Assembly (NCBI GenBank): GCA_025916135.1
Contig: CP104793.1
Span: 186,001-250,000 of the forward strand
DNA length: 64,000 nucleotides
Origin: Rhodobacteraceae bacterium D3-12
GTDB taxonomy: Bacteria > Pseudomonadota > Alphaproteobacteria > Rhodobacterales > Rhodobacteraceae
Direction of reading: 5' to 3'
Each line of letters begins with the position of its first letter. The stretch's first letter is position 1. The notes beneath the pieces are model-generated. The model was not told the DNA's origin, ran no database searches, and worked only from the letters and a program-made list of their open reading frames with translations. Shown here piece by piece: positions 17,770 through 25,713 of the stretch. A program made the position numbers and the translations under genes.

Positions 17770-18127
17770 ATCACCGGTTTAGAGCCGTATCGTGATTATC
17801 CGGTTAATCGCATCGCAGGTTTGACACGTTTTTAGCGAATGCGGTTGACCGCGCGTCAGCGACGTATTTTCAGGTTTATTCCCCCTTATTTTCGCGTCTG
17901 CGTCCCCTACATCACTCCCATCAAGTTGACGCGCGCGTAAAGCGGGGCAGGCCACACACGGAGCCTTTCGTTTCAAGCGTTTCACCGACCCCGCCCGAGG
18001 CGGGGGCAAGGTGGGACGATTGGGGCGATCATGCGGACAACGGAACCCACTCGCGGGTCGTCTCTGAGCTCAGGGACCGCAGGGGTCTCGCCGGGATGGG
18101 CGAGACCCCTGCGTTGTGTTCGGGACC
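17770..18127. other. intergenic region with stacked hairpins, possible small RNA
   Basis: About 360 bases lacking a plausible gene. It contains the promoter region of the leftward 17443-17769 gene, a CCCGCC/GGCGGG stem near 17990-18003, and a 14-bp hairpin at 18079-18112. No promoter or tail clearly marks a transcript, and I did not recognise 6S, SRP or tmRNA signatures. Confidence 0.4.
18079..18112. repeat. perfect 14-bp hairpin
   Basis: GCAGGGGTCTCGCC (18079-18092) and GGCGAGACCCCTGC (18099-18112) are exact inverted repeats around the 6-base loop GGGATG. It lies just beyond the terminator of the peroxiredoxin gene. No strong T tract follows on either side, so it could be the 3' stem of a small RNA, a back-up terminator or a repeat. 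Confidence 0.85.
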
Positions 18128-18156
18128 AAAAAAGGCCCCGCCGAAGTGGCGAGGCC
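18128..18156 (-). terminator. intrinsic terminator of the peroxiredoxin gene
   Basis: On the minus strand GGCCTCGCC pairs with GGCGGGGCC (one U-G pair) around a 5-base loop, followed by TTTTTT (plus-strand A run 18128-18133). It lies 40 bases past the stop codon. Confidence 0.9.
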
Positions 18157-18196
18157 CTGTCGTATCGTTTTGTGGTGTATTGCTGTCTGGCTGCGC

Positions 18197-18850
18197 TTAG
18201 CTGGGATCGTCTGTGAAGCGCAGGTAGGGCAGTTTGATGTCGAGGCGACCGTATTTCGCCTTGGCATCAGCGTCATTGAGCGACATGGCGACCACGACGT
18301 CCTGCCCTTTGACCCAGTTGGCGGGTGTGGCAATGGGTTGACCAAAGGTGGCCTGAAGCGCGTCGAGTGCGCGCAGGACCTCGGCGAAGTTGCGCCCGAT
18401 GGTCATGGGGTAGGTCATCGAGAGCTTGAGCTGTTTGTCGGGGCCGATGATGAAGACGGAGCGCACGGTGGCGGAATCCGCCGGGGTGCGGCCATCGGGG
18501 AGGTAGGCCTCGGCCGGGAGCATGTCGAAGGCTTTGGAGACGGCGAGGTCTTCGTCAGCGATAATCGGGAAGCCCGCGGGGGCCCCGGCAAAGCCTTCGA
18601 TGTCGCCTTTCCATTTCTTGTGATCCTCGACCCCATCAACAGAGACGCCGATCACTTTGGTGTCACGCTTGGCCCATTCATCGGCAAGCTGTGCAACCGC
18701 ACCGAATTCGGTGGTGCAGATCGGGGTGAAATCCTTGGGGTGGGAAAACAGGATGGTCCAGTTGTCCCCGATGAAATCGTGAAACTGGATCGTGCCCTGA
18801 TCTGTTTCAGCGGTGAAGTTGGGAACGGTGTCATTGATACGCAAAGCCAT
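18197..18850 (-). CDS. 1-Cys peroxiredoxin (Prx6 type)
   Basis: A thiol peroxidase that reduces hydrogen and organic peroxides. The 217-residue protein has the active-site motif HPKDFTPICTTEFG with the peroxidatic cysteine C45, and the Prx6-type features DGVEDHKKWKGDIE and VRSVFIIGPDKQLKLSMTYP. No second cysteine suits a resolving role, in line with the 1-Cys class. The long C-terminal domain (WVKGQDVVVAMSLNDADAKA) is the usual dimerisation extension. It stands alone with its own terminator and is divergent from the aldehyde dehydrogenase gene, sharing a 162-base promoter region. Confidence 0.93.
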   Translation of the reverse strand: MALRINDTVPNFTAETDQGTIQFHDFIGDNWTILFSHPKDFTPICTTEFGAVAQLADEWAKRDTKVIGVSVDGVEDHKKWKGDIEGFAGAPAGFPIIADEDLAVSKAFDMLPAEAYLPDGRTPADSATVRSVFIIGPDKQLKLSMTYPMTIGRNFAEVLRALDALQATFGQPIATPANWVKGQDVVVAMSLNDADAKAKYGRLDIKLPYLRFTDDPS

Positions 18851-19012
18851 GAGTGATTCCTTTCGGCTGTGGATTGACGGTTGCCTAGAACCTAGGGTGT
18901 GTCGCGGCGTTTTTCACCCCCTCTCTTGCAGGTGGTCGAGGGGAATGACAGAGTGCGCGGGAATTGGGAAGATTGGTCGCGGGTGTGGCCAAGGGAAACA
19001 GAGGAAACTAGC

Positions 19013-20459
19013 ATGATCGAGAAGCGTCAGTTCTATATCAATGGTCGTTGGGTTAACCCGGTTGAAGGGCGTGATCACCCGGTGATCGACCCATCGACGG
19101 AAGAGGCGTTTGCCGTGATTTCGCTGGGCGGGCAGGCCGATACGGATGCCGCCGTTGCCGCCGCCAAGGCGGCGCTGCCGGGCTGGATGGCGACGCCCAA
19201 GGAAGAGCGGATTGCCTGTCTTGAGCGGCTGGTCGATATCTACAAGTCCCGCAGCCAAGAGATGGCGCAGGCGATCACCAGCGAAATGGGTGCGCCGATT
19301 GATTTGTCCAGCACGGCGCAATCGGGCGCGGGCATGAGCCACCTCAAGAATTTCATCCGCGCGGCCAAGGGGTTTGATTTTGTGCGCCCATTGGGTGACC
19401 ACGCGCCGGACGACCGGATCATCTATGAGGCGGTCGGCGTTGCCGCGCTGATCACGCCGTGGAACTGGCCGATGAATCAGGTCACGCTCAAGGTGGGTGC
19501 GGCGGCGGTTGCCGGTTGCACCATGATCCTGAAGCCGTCCGAAGAGACGCCGCTGGATGCGATGCTGTTTGCCGAGATGATGGACGAGGCGGGCTTCCCT
19601 GCTGGTGTCTTTAACCTTGTGAACGGCGATGGCGCGGGTGTTGGCAGCCAGCTTTCGGCGCATAAAGACGTTGATATGGTGAGCTTTACCGGCTCGACCC
19701 GTGCCGGCACGCTGATTTCGAAATCGGCGGCGGATACGCTTAAGAAAGTGCATCTTGAGCTGGGCGGCAAAGGTGCCAATGTGGTGTTTGCCGATGCCGA
19801 CGAAAAAGCGGTGAAGCGCGGTGTGATGCATATGATGAACAACACTGGCCAAAGCTGTAACGCGCCATCGCGGATGCTGGTTGAACGCGCCAAGTATGAC
19901 GACGCTGTGGAAGAAGCGGCGGCGGCGGCTGCGCAGGTTTCGGTGGGCAACGCCCATGACCAAGGCCGCCATATCGGCCCGGTGGTGAACGCCACGCAAT
20001 GGGAGAAGATTCAGGGACCTTATTCAGGCCGGGATCGACGAAGGTGCGAAGCTGGTTGCCGGTGGCACCGGGCGTCCCGAGGGGCTTAACAAAGGCTATT
20101 TCGTGCGCCCGACGGTGTTTGCCGATGTGACGCCCGACATGCGGATTTACCGTGAAGAAATCTTTGGGCCGGTTTTGTCGATTTCGGTGTTCGATACGGA
20201 AGAAGAAGCGATCGAGATGGCCAACGACACGGTTTACGGTCTGACCAACTATGTTCAGACGCAGGACGGTGCGCGGTTGAACCGGATGGCGAAGGCTTTG
20301 CGCTCGGGCATGGTTGAAATGAATGGTCAGCCGCGCGGGGCGGGCTCGCCCTTTGGCGGGATGAAGCAGTCGGGCAATGGCCGTGAGGGCGGTGTCTTTG
20401 GCATCGAAGATTTCCTTGAGGTCAAGGCGGTATCCGGCTGGTCGAGCGCCAACGACTAA
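19013..20459 (+). CDS. NAD(P)-dependent aldehyde dehydrogenase, frameshifted
   Basis: An ALDH-superfamily oxidoreductase. From the ATG at 19013 it reads MIEKRQFYINGRWVNPVEGR and shows ALITPWNWPMNQ, the catalytic glutamate E249 in LELGGKGA and the catalytic cysteine C282 in NTGQSCNAPSR. The frame breaks after WEKIQ at GGG (20014-20016). Removing one G gives DLIQAGIDEGAKLVAGGTGR and joins the segment KGYFVRPTVFADVTPDMRIY through EEIFGPVLSI to the stop at 20459. The repaired protein has about 481 residues, normal for the family. Substrate cannot be told; it resembles broad-specificity group members. Confidence 0.9.
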
Positions 20460-20482
20460 GGTTCAAGTGGACTTGTGACATG

Positions 20483-20515
20483 ATCCGGGGCTATCACGGC
20501 CCCGGATTTCTTTTT
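20483..20515 (+). terminator. intrinsic terminator of the aldehyde dehydrogenase gene
   Basis: ATCCGGGGC (20483-20491) and GCCCCGGAT (20499-20507) form a perfect 9-bp stem with a 7-base loop, followed by TTTCTTTTT. Confidence 0.9.
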
Positions 20516-20526
20516 GAAAGACGCTG

Positions 20527-21564
20527 ATGCAAAACTCGCCTTCCTCGCTGACCTTTGTGCCGGAAACGGTGCTGAAACGGGATGTGTTCTCGGAGACGAT
20601 CTCGGGGCATCTGGCGGAGGCACCGGAGCGCAAGGTGGCGCTTCGTAAGCTGGACGAGGTGCCGTGGTGGGCGCGGCCATTGGCGTGGTTTCTGGCGCGG
20701 CGCGAGATCAGGGGATTGCGCGCGGTGCAGGGCATCGAGGGGGTGCCGGAATTGCTTCGCGCCGACAAGGTGGGGCTTTTGCGCAGTTGGTCGCACGGAA
20801 CACCGTTGCAATTGGCGCGACCGAGCGAGGCCTTGTGGTTTCGCGATGCCAAGCGGTTGCTGCGCGAGATGCGGCGGCGCGGCGTCACCCATAACGACAT
20901 TGCCAAGCCGCAAAACTGGCTCATGGCGCCGGACGGGCGGGCGGCGGTGATTGATTTCCAACTGGCCAGTGTGCATCGCCGCAAAGGCAAGTTGTTTCGG
21001 ATCATGGCGCGCGAGGATCTGCGCCATTTGTTGAAACAGAAGCGCAATTTTGCACCGCATCTGCTGACCCCGGCGGAGCGCAAGATGCTTGAGCAAAAGG
21101 CGCTGCCGACACGGATTTGGATGGCGACGGGCAAGCGGGCCTATAATTTCGTGACACGGCGGTTGATGAACTGGTCCGATGGCGAGGGCACCGAGGACCG
21201 GATTGAGCGCGATGGTGCGGCGGTGAAGGCGACGCTGGCCGCGGGCGGTGTGGGCGATGTGGCGCTGGCCACTTATGCGCTGCCGGCCAGGGGCGTGGGG
21301 ATCTATGCCTTTGCCGAGACGGATATGGATGCGGCGGCGCTGCGCGCGCTGGTGCCCGAGGCGCAGGCGGAGTTGGTGCAGGGGGTTGCGGTGCTCCCCC
21401 GGCGGGCGGATGGCAGCGTGCGGGCGGATGTGTTGCAGTTGATTGCGGCAAACCGGCTGGACGAGCTTGAGCTGATCCTCGAGGCGGAGCCGGATTTGGT
21501 AGCTGTGGTCAAGCCAATCATTGCCGGGCGGCTGAACCTGACGGACAGGGTTTTGAAGTCCTGA
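20527..21564 (+). CDS. kinase-like (RIO/serine-threonine type) protein with an extra C-terminal domain
   Basis: A 345-residue soluble protein. Residues about 70-170 contain a compact protein-kinase-like catalytic core: VTHNDIAKPQNWLM corresponds to HxDxxxxN with the Asp and Asn present, and AAVIDFQLA to the metal-binding DFG (here DFQ). The N-lobe is short and lacks an obvious glycine-rich loop. Residues about 235-345 contain GVGIYAFAETD and VQGVAVLPRRADGSVRADVL, which recalls the C-terminal subdomain of adenylate-forming enzymes. The target of phosphorylation, if any, is unknown. It follows the ALDH terminator and appears monocistronic. Confidence 0.7.
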   Translation: MQNSPSSLTFVPETVLKRDVFSETISGHLAEAPERKVALRKLDEVPWWARPLAWFLARREIRGLRAVQGIEGVPELLRADKVGLLRSWSHGTPLQLARPSEALWFRDAKRLLREMRRRGVTHNDIAKPQNWLMAPDGRAAVIDFQLASVHRRKGKLFRIMAREDLRHLLKQKRNFAPHLLTPAERKMLEQKALPTRIWMATGKRAYNFVTRRLMNWSDGEGTEDRIERDGAAVKATLAAGGVGDVALATYALPARGVGIYAFAETDMDAAALRALVPEAQAELVQGVAVLPRRADGSVRADVLQLIAANRLDELELILEAEPDLVAVVKPIIAGRLNLTDRVLKS

Positions 21565-21599
21565 GGCGGGTCTCTAAGGGGCGTTCGGGGAGGCGCGGA

Positions 21600-21821
21600 T
21601 CAACGTGTGCGCGGGGCTTCCTGCATGGTGCCGGCTGTGCCAAAGGTGTTTTGGATCAAAACGTTGATATAGAGTGCCGCCATGATGAAGGCCATCGGAA
21701 CGGTCGCGAAGACCAGATAGATGACGAGGGCATGTGACCAGCTGACGTCATAGGCGAAGAGGGCCACAAGCGAGGCGATGACAGCCACGAGCCCGGAGAG
21801 AAGCACCGAAAAAAACGCCAT
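21600..21821 (-). CDS. small two-helix membrane protein
   Basis: A 73-residue protein with two hydrophobic helices (FFSVLLSGLVAVIASLVALF and VIYLVFATVPMAFIMAALYI) and a short polar tail. GGAAGG lies about ten bases before the ATG at 21821, supporting expression. Family not recognised; the gene is divergent from the thioesterase, with 280 bases between them. Confidence 0.65.
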   Translation of the reverse strand: MAFFSVLLSGLVAVIASLVALFAYDVSWSHALVIYLVFATVPMAFIMAALYINVLIQNTFGTAGTMQEAPRTR

Positions 21822-22101
21822 TTTGTGTCTTCCTTCCCATGGGCACCATCACGTGAGGCGCGATCGAATATCCGAGGTTTCACCCCAGACTTTAAGACGA
21901 CGCCTCGTTACAAGCGCGATGCGGACAACCCTAGCCACGAATGTGATCGAATTAAGGCAGGTTTGGGACGTGCGCCGGGCAAAGCATTTTTCCGCCGGAA
22001 ACAGCGTGAAACTAGGCGAATTTCCTTTCATAAGTGTTAACAAGTGGCGCGTGTTAAGTGTTTGTAAGCGCATATCGGCGCATATCAACGAGGGATGACT
22101 T

Positions 22102-22488
22102 ATGGCAAATGACGAGCCGCAGGGCGGTTTGACCCTGCGAACACAGGCGATGCCGGCGGATGTGAACGTGAACGGCGATATCTTTGGTGGCTGGGTTTTG
22201 AGCCAGATGGATATTGCCAGCGGCATCACCGCATCAGAGCGCGCCAACGGGCGGGTGACGACTGTGGCTTTGGATGCGATGAAGTTCATCCGGCCGGTGG
22301 GTGTGGGCGATATTCTATGCGTCTACACACGGGTCAGCCGGGTCGGGCGCACGTCGATGGCGATTGCCACCGAAGCCTGGGCTTTGCGCCATCTGGAGGG
22401 GCAGCGCGAGAAGGTGACGGAAGCGGTGTTCACCTTTGTGGCGATCGACGATGACGGGCGGCCAAGGCCGGTTCCGACAGAGACGTGA
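22102..22488 (+). CDS. acyl-CoA thioesterase (YciA-like hotdog fold)
   Basis: A 128-residue hotdog-fold hydrolase that releases fatty acids from acyl-CoA. The diagnostic segment DVNVNGDIFGGWVLSQMDIA contains the conserved N-x-x-GDIFGGW motif with the catalytic aspartate, followed by FIRPVGVGDILCVY. Length is usual for single-domain YciA. RBS AGGGATGA lies upstream. The 280-base upstream region holds no gene. Confidence 0.92.
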   Translation: MANDEPQGGLTLRTQAMPADVNVNGDIFGGWVLSQMDIASGITASERANGRVTTVALDAMKFIRPVGVGDILCVYTRVSRVGRTSMAIATEAWALRHLEGQREKVTEAVFTFVAIDDDGRPRPVPTET

Positions 22489-22664
22489 GTGGGGTGGCGG
22501 CCGGGCTGCAAGGCAGTTGCCCCGGTTCGTGCGGCGGCTGCACCGGTAGCTGTGGGGCTGGAAAAGACGAGATACCGACCGCCGGAAGGTTGGTGCGGAG
22601 GGCTGGGTGGTCGTCTTATTTACCCTTGAGCAACGCTCCCAGTCCCGGTTTTTTCTTGGCCTGA
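22485..22664 (+). CDS. possible cysteine-rich micro-ORF
   Basis: A 59-codon frame starting at a GTG that overlaps the thioesterase stop (GTGA) encodes GLQGSCPGSCGGCTGSCGAG near its start, a C-x3-C-x2-C-x3-C pattern suited to binding a metal. It runs antisense into the 3' end of the next gene. Coupled start and patterned cysteines argue for it; lack of a recognised family and the overlap argue against. Confidence 0.25.
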   Translation: MSGVAAGLQGSCPGSCGGCTGSCGAGKDEIPTAGRLVRRAGWSSYLPLSNAPSPGFFLA

Positions 22665-23479
22665 GCGGCTTGCCTGCGGGCCTCGGTGTGCGCCTCGTTG
22701 ATCATTTTGTGATACCGTGCCGCCATGACCTTGGCCGCTTCGGGCGTCATGTGGTCGATGTCGGTGCCGTCCTTTTGAAAGAACGCCTCGGCGCCCATCT
22801 CGCGGGCGACCTCGGTCGGATCAAAGAAGCGGTCGCCGAGCTGGTTGGCGCCGGATTGGACGATCTCGGCCAAGGCGCGTCGCACGTTGTTGGCGACCTC
22901 GTATTGAGGCAGGTCCGGCGGACGTTGGTGGCTGACCCAGATGATGGGTCTGTTTTTGAGCGTCGACTTGATCTGCTTCATCAGACGGTGAGTTTCCTTT
23001 TCCGAGAGCCGCTCCATTTCGATGGGCAGGAGGGGCAGCGATATGCCTGCTTCGGCCTCGGCTGTGATCTGGTCTGCATAGCGTTCCTGTTCGCGTTTGG
23101 CGAAGGTGTTCACCGTCATCTGCTTGCGGCCCACGGTGGCGACGAATTCGCGCAAGGCGCAGATTTCGATGACGAAAACACGGAAGGTATCCCAGAGAGT
23201 CGCAAGCGATTCGAGCCGTCGGCACAGCTGTTCGCGCGACGTGCCGTTGACGAAAAGCTCTGTCGAGGCATGGTCCGAGACGAGATGGATCGTGTCCGGG
23301 CGGTATTGCGGCGCCCCGGCCATGTGGCGGACGAACTGGAGAGTCTGGGCCGGCGTGTGGAAGCGGTGCGGCGTCGAGCGCGCCATGAGACCCTCGGTGT
23401 TTTGGAGCGCGTTGACAGGGTCATGCATCCGGCAGGTGCCGATAAACATCGCGCGGGTCTGGGCGGCGGTTGTGTTCAT
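22616..23479 (-). CDS. hypothetical protein, possible SGNH-like fold
   Basis: A 287-residue protein starting MNTTAAQTRAMFIGTCRMHD at 23479; the frame is open further upstream but that part looks non-coding. Possible SGNH-hydrolase blocks are FIGTCRMHDPV near the N-terminus, where a GDS-type serine motif would be expected but a cysteine stands, and DIDHMTPEAAKVMA near the C-terminus, like the Asp-x-x-His block. The middle holds a charged helical region (SEKETHRLMKQIKSTL) and PIIWVSHQRPP. Function is not assigned; the SGNH suggestion is inference. Confidence 0.6.
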   Translation of the reverse strand: MNTTAAQTRAMFIGTCRMHDPVNALQNTEGLMARSTPHRFHTPAQTLQFVRHMAGAPQYRPDTIHLVSDHASTELFVNGTSREQLCRRLESLATLWDTFRVFVIEICALREFVATVGRKQMTVNTFAKREQERYADQITAEAEAGISLPLLPIEMERLSEKETHRLMKQIKSTLKNRPIIWVSHQRPPDLPQYEVANNVRRALAEIVQSGANQLGDRFFDPTEVAREMGAEAFFQKDGTDIDHMTPEAAKVMAARYHKMINEAHTEARRQAAQAKKKPGLGALLKGK

Positions 23480-23693
23480 GTTTTTAGTCCTACCTCTGCA
23501 AATACCGGCACAAGTTACGTTCACCCGAATTTTTTCGCGCGCTGTCGCCGGGTTCAGGGCTCTTTTGACAAGCGCCACCAATTGTCTAAGGCGCTTTATG
23601 GCACAACTTGCAGGGGGCCGGAATAGTTTTTGCCACTATATAGGGCAGGCCGTGTACGGGACAGGGAGGGGCGGCGGGGGCGCGGCCTATGAC

Positions 23694-23729
23694 CAAATAG
23701 AAAAGCCCCGGTGCAGTGAACCGGGGCTT
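23694..23729 (-). terminator. intrinsic terminator of the L,D-transpeptidase gene
   Basis: On the minus strand AAGCCCCGGT pairs with ACCGGGGCTT around a 7-base loop and is followed by TTCTATTT. It lies 26 bases beyond the stop codon. Confidence 0.9.
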
Positions 23730-23754
23730 GGATGGAATGTGACTGAGGCGCTTT

Positions 23755-24309
23755 TTAGAGCACGGTGACCTTGGTGCCGACGGGCACGCGGGTATAGAGG
23801 TCTTTGACGTGTTCGTTGATCATGCGGATACAGCCGTTGGAGACCGAGCGCCCGATCGAGCTAGGCGAGGTGGTGCCGTGGATGCGGAAGTAGGTGTCAC
23901 GCCCGTTTTGGAACAGGTAGAGCGCGCGCGCGCCAAGCGGGTTGCCGGGGCCGCCGGGCTGAACATAGTCGTTGCCCTTGAACTTGGCATAGGCCCTTGG
24001 GTCACGCTCGATCATTTCGTTTGTGGGGCGCCATGTGGGCCATTCTTTTTTGACCTGAATGACGGCGGTGCCGGTGAATTCAAGCCCGGCTTTGCCGACG
24101 CCAACGCCATAGCGCAGAGCGGTGCGCGGTGCGGTGACGAAATAGAGGAAATGCGCCTTGGGCAGGATCAGCAATTGACCCGGTTGATAGGCCGGGCCGA
24201 TCTTGACCGGTTGCGGTGTGAAAATCGGATTGAGTTCAAAGGATTGCGCAACATGCGGCGCGGCAAGGGTCGCGGCGGTGCTGGCAAGGAAGGTGCGGCG
24301 AGAAATCAT
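23755..24309 (-). CDS. L,D-transpeptidase (YkuD domain), exported
   Basis: Forms 3-3 cross-links in peptidoglycan or attaches proteins to it in the periplasm. The 184-residue precursor begins MISRRTFLASTAATLAAPHV, a signal of Tat-like form. The YkuD active-site region is IHGTTSPSSIGRSVSNGCIR with H144 and the catalytic C160. It lacks a separate peptidoglycan-binding domain. A terminator follows. It is one of several murein genes in the window (dacB 28346, PG-binding proteins 40209 and 57237). Confidence 0.93.
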   Translation of the reverse strand: MISRRTFLASTAATLAAPHVAQSFELNPIFTPQPVKIGPAYQPGQLLILPKAHFLYFVTAPRTALRYGVGVGKAGLEFTGTAVIQVKKEWPTWRPTNEMIERDPRAYAKFKGNDYVQPGGPGNPLGARALYLFQNGRDTYFRIHGTTSPSSIGRSVSNGCIRMINEHVKDLYTRVPVGTKVTVL

Positions 24310-24490
24310 GGTTGGTCCCCGGATATGACATGCACTTGTTTATCTAGAGAATCGTTAGCGCAAAGTGAAGAATTACTCAACGCAGCGCACGCAAACGTTA
24401 GATGTGGTTGTTGCATTGGCGGATCACTGGTGAATCCTTGAGCAGCGCGGCGGGCAGAGGATTTTGCTAAAGAAAAAGCGTTTTACCAAA

Positions 24491-24524
24491 GAAAAACGCG
24501 GCCCCCTTGTCGGGAACCGCGTTT
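24491..24524 (-). terminator. intrinsic terminator of the cold-shock gene
   Basis: On the minus strand AAACGCGG pairs with CCGCGTTT (8 bp) around a 15-base loop, and the run TTTTT extends the 3' side. It lies about 45 bases past the stop. Confidence 0.85.
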
Positions 24525-24565
24525 CGAAACCAGTGATGACCCCGGCATGCCGAGGTCAAAAAGGC

Positions 24566-24772
24566 TTAGGCCAGCGCGAGGTTGATCGCAGCTTCGCGAC
24601 CGTCACGGCCAGGTTCGATGTCGAACGTGACTTTCTGATCGTCGCTGAGGCCGGTCAGGCCCGAACGCTCGACGGCGCTGATGTGGACGAAAACGTCCTT
24701 GCCGCCAGTTTCAGGTGCGATGAAGCCGAAGCCTTTGGTTGTGTTGAACCATTTTACGGTGCCAGTGGCCAT
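24566..24772 (-). CDS. cold-shock-domain protein (CspA family)
   Basis: A 68-residue single-stranded nucleic-acid binding protein that melts RNA structure. Both RNA-binding motifs are present: KGFGFIAPE (RNP1) and DVFVHISAV (RNP2), after MATGTVKWFNTT. Length is usual. A leader of up to about 250 bases lies between its start and the RAYT gene; CspA mRNAs often have long thermosensing leaders, but I cannot show a structure here. Confidence 0.97.
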   Translation of the reverse strand: MATGTVKWFNTTKGFGFIAPETGGKDVFVHISAVERSGLTGLSDDQKVTFDIEPGRDGREAAINLALA

Positions 24773-25024
24773 ATCCGTAGTCTCCTATAAATGCTGCCCG
24801 CGGTAGTGCGGCAACTCGGCGTAGTCGGTCTGGATCGATGGACTGAGCGCCGTTTGAAGGGAGACAGTGGGTCGAAATAGAATAACGTCTGCAGGGAGGC
24901 ATATGGGGGCTGGCGCGGAATAAAGCAAGAGAATTCGGTAGGTGGATAATTTGTGGCGGATTGGCGCTTGGGGGGCAGCGCGGGCTTTACCGTGCGTTAA
25001 CCATGGGGCTTCTAGGGTTGGGGC

Positions 25025-25529
25025 ATGTCGAATTATCGCAGATTGCGCATTCCGGGCGCGCCGGTGTTCTTTACTGTTTGCTTGTCCGAACGGGGCGGGT
25101 CGCTGTTGGTGGATGAGATATTGCGGCTGCGTGCAGCGGTGCGGGCCACGATGGCAGAGCGGCCGTTTGAGGCGCTGGCGTGGGTGGTGTTGCCGGATCA
25201 TATGCACTGCGTGTGGCAGTTGCCGGCGGGGGACAGCGGGTATTCGGTACGGTGGGGGGCAATAAAATCAAGATTTTCTAGGGCGTTGCGCGATGGCGGT
25301 AGGGTGGAACCCCACCCTACGACGTTCGGCGAGCAAGATTGCAAAGGGAGAGACCGGGATTTGGCAACGGCGTTTCTGGGAGCATCATTTGCGAAGCGAG
25401 CGCGATGTTGCGGCGGCGGTCCGCTATTGCTGGGACAATCCGGTAAAGCACGGGCTGGTGGAGACGCCGGAGGCGTGGCGGTATTCTTCAGTACATCGGG
25501 ACGTGCGCACCGAAGACGGCGCGGTGTAG
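25025..25529 (+). CDS. REP-associated tyrosine transposase (RAYT, HUH/Y1 family), frameshifted
   Basis: A Y1 single-strand transposase of the type that mobilises REP palindromes. From the ATG at 25025 it opens MSNYRRLRIPGAPVFFTVCL and has the HUH motif in LPDHMHCVWQLP. The C-terminal half GIWQRRFWEHHLRSERDVAA, then NPVKHGLVETPEAWRYSSVH, is in another frame. Removing one G at about 25298 reads GVGWNPTLRRSASKIAKGET through and rejoins them, giving about 167 residues. The catalytic tyrosine is expected downstream of the HUH motif; Y in VRYCWDNPVKHG is the candidate. A perfect palindrome (25299-25320) lies inside the gene exactly at the break. Confidence 0.85.
25299..25320. repeat. REP-like palindrome inside the RAYT gene
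   Basis: GTAGGGTGG (25299-25307) and CCACCCTAC (25312-25320) form a perfect 9-bp stem around AACC. With the extra G removed, the left arm would start CGTAGGGTGG and match the CCACCCTACG on the right to 10 bp. Related palindromes occur at 33848-33870 and 44077-44100. Confidence 0.85.
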
Positions 25530-25650
25530 GGTTTGCATTCGGCGCATCGTTTGTGAGGTCGAAGTGTACGAGAGTTCCGCCGAATCAGCACCCTACAGTG
25601 TTTGATATGGGTGGCGTGGCCCGCGCGAGGTATTTGAACGGGGCGCGAAC

Positions 25651-25673
25651 GGGTGTTTGCCACGCAAACACCC
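25651..25673. repeat. 10-bp hairpin downstream of RAYT and ettA
   Basis: GGGTGTTTGC (25651-25660) and GCAAACACCC (25664-25673) are perfect inverted repeats with a 3-base loop. Together with flanking GTAGGGT (25526-25532) and ACCCTAC (25593-25599) copies it makes the stretch after RAYT repeat-rich. Confidence 0.75.
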
Positions 25674-25690
25674 TGCCTCGCGCTGGCGAC

Positions 25691-25708
25691 AAAACGGCGC
25701 GCCGTTTT
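25691..25708. terminator. palindrome acting as probable ettA terminator
   Basis: AAAACGGCGCGCCGTTTT is an 18-base perfect palindrome lying six bases past the leftward ettA stop. It ends in TTTT on both strands and contains the 8-bp rare-cutter-like core GGCGCGCC. As an RNA it needs a loop of about four bases, leaving a 7-bp stem. Confidence 0.6.
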
Positions 25709-25713
25709 GCGCC

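Noticed and set aside
17930-18120. 6S RNA, SRP RNA or tmRNA in the hairpin-rich stretch
   Set aside because: The hallmark sequences (GGAAGGAAGC-like SRP loop, tRNA-like tmRNA ends) were not found; only a generic candidate is reported.
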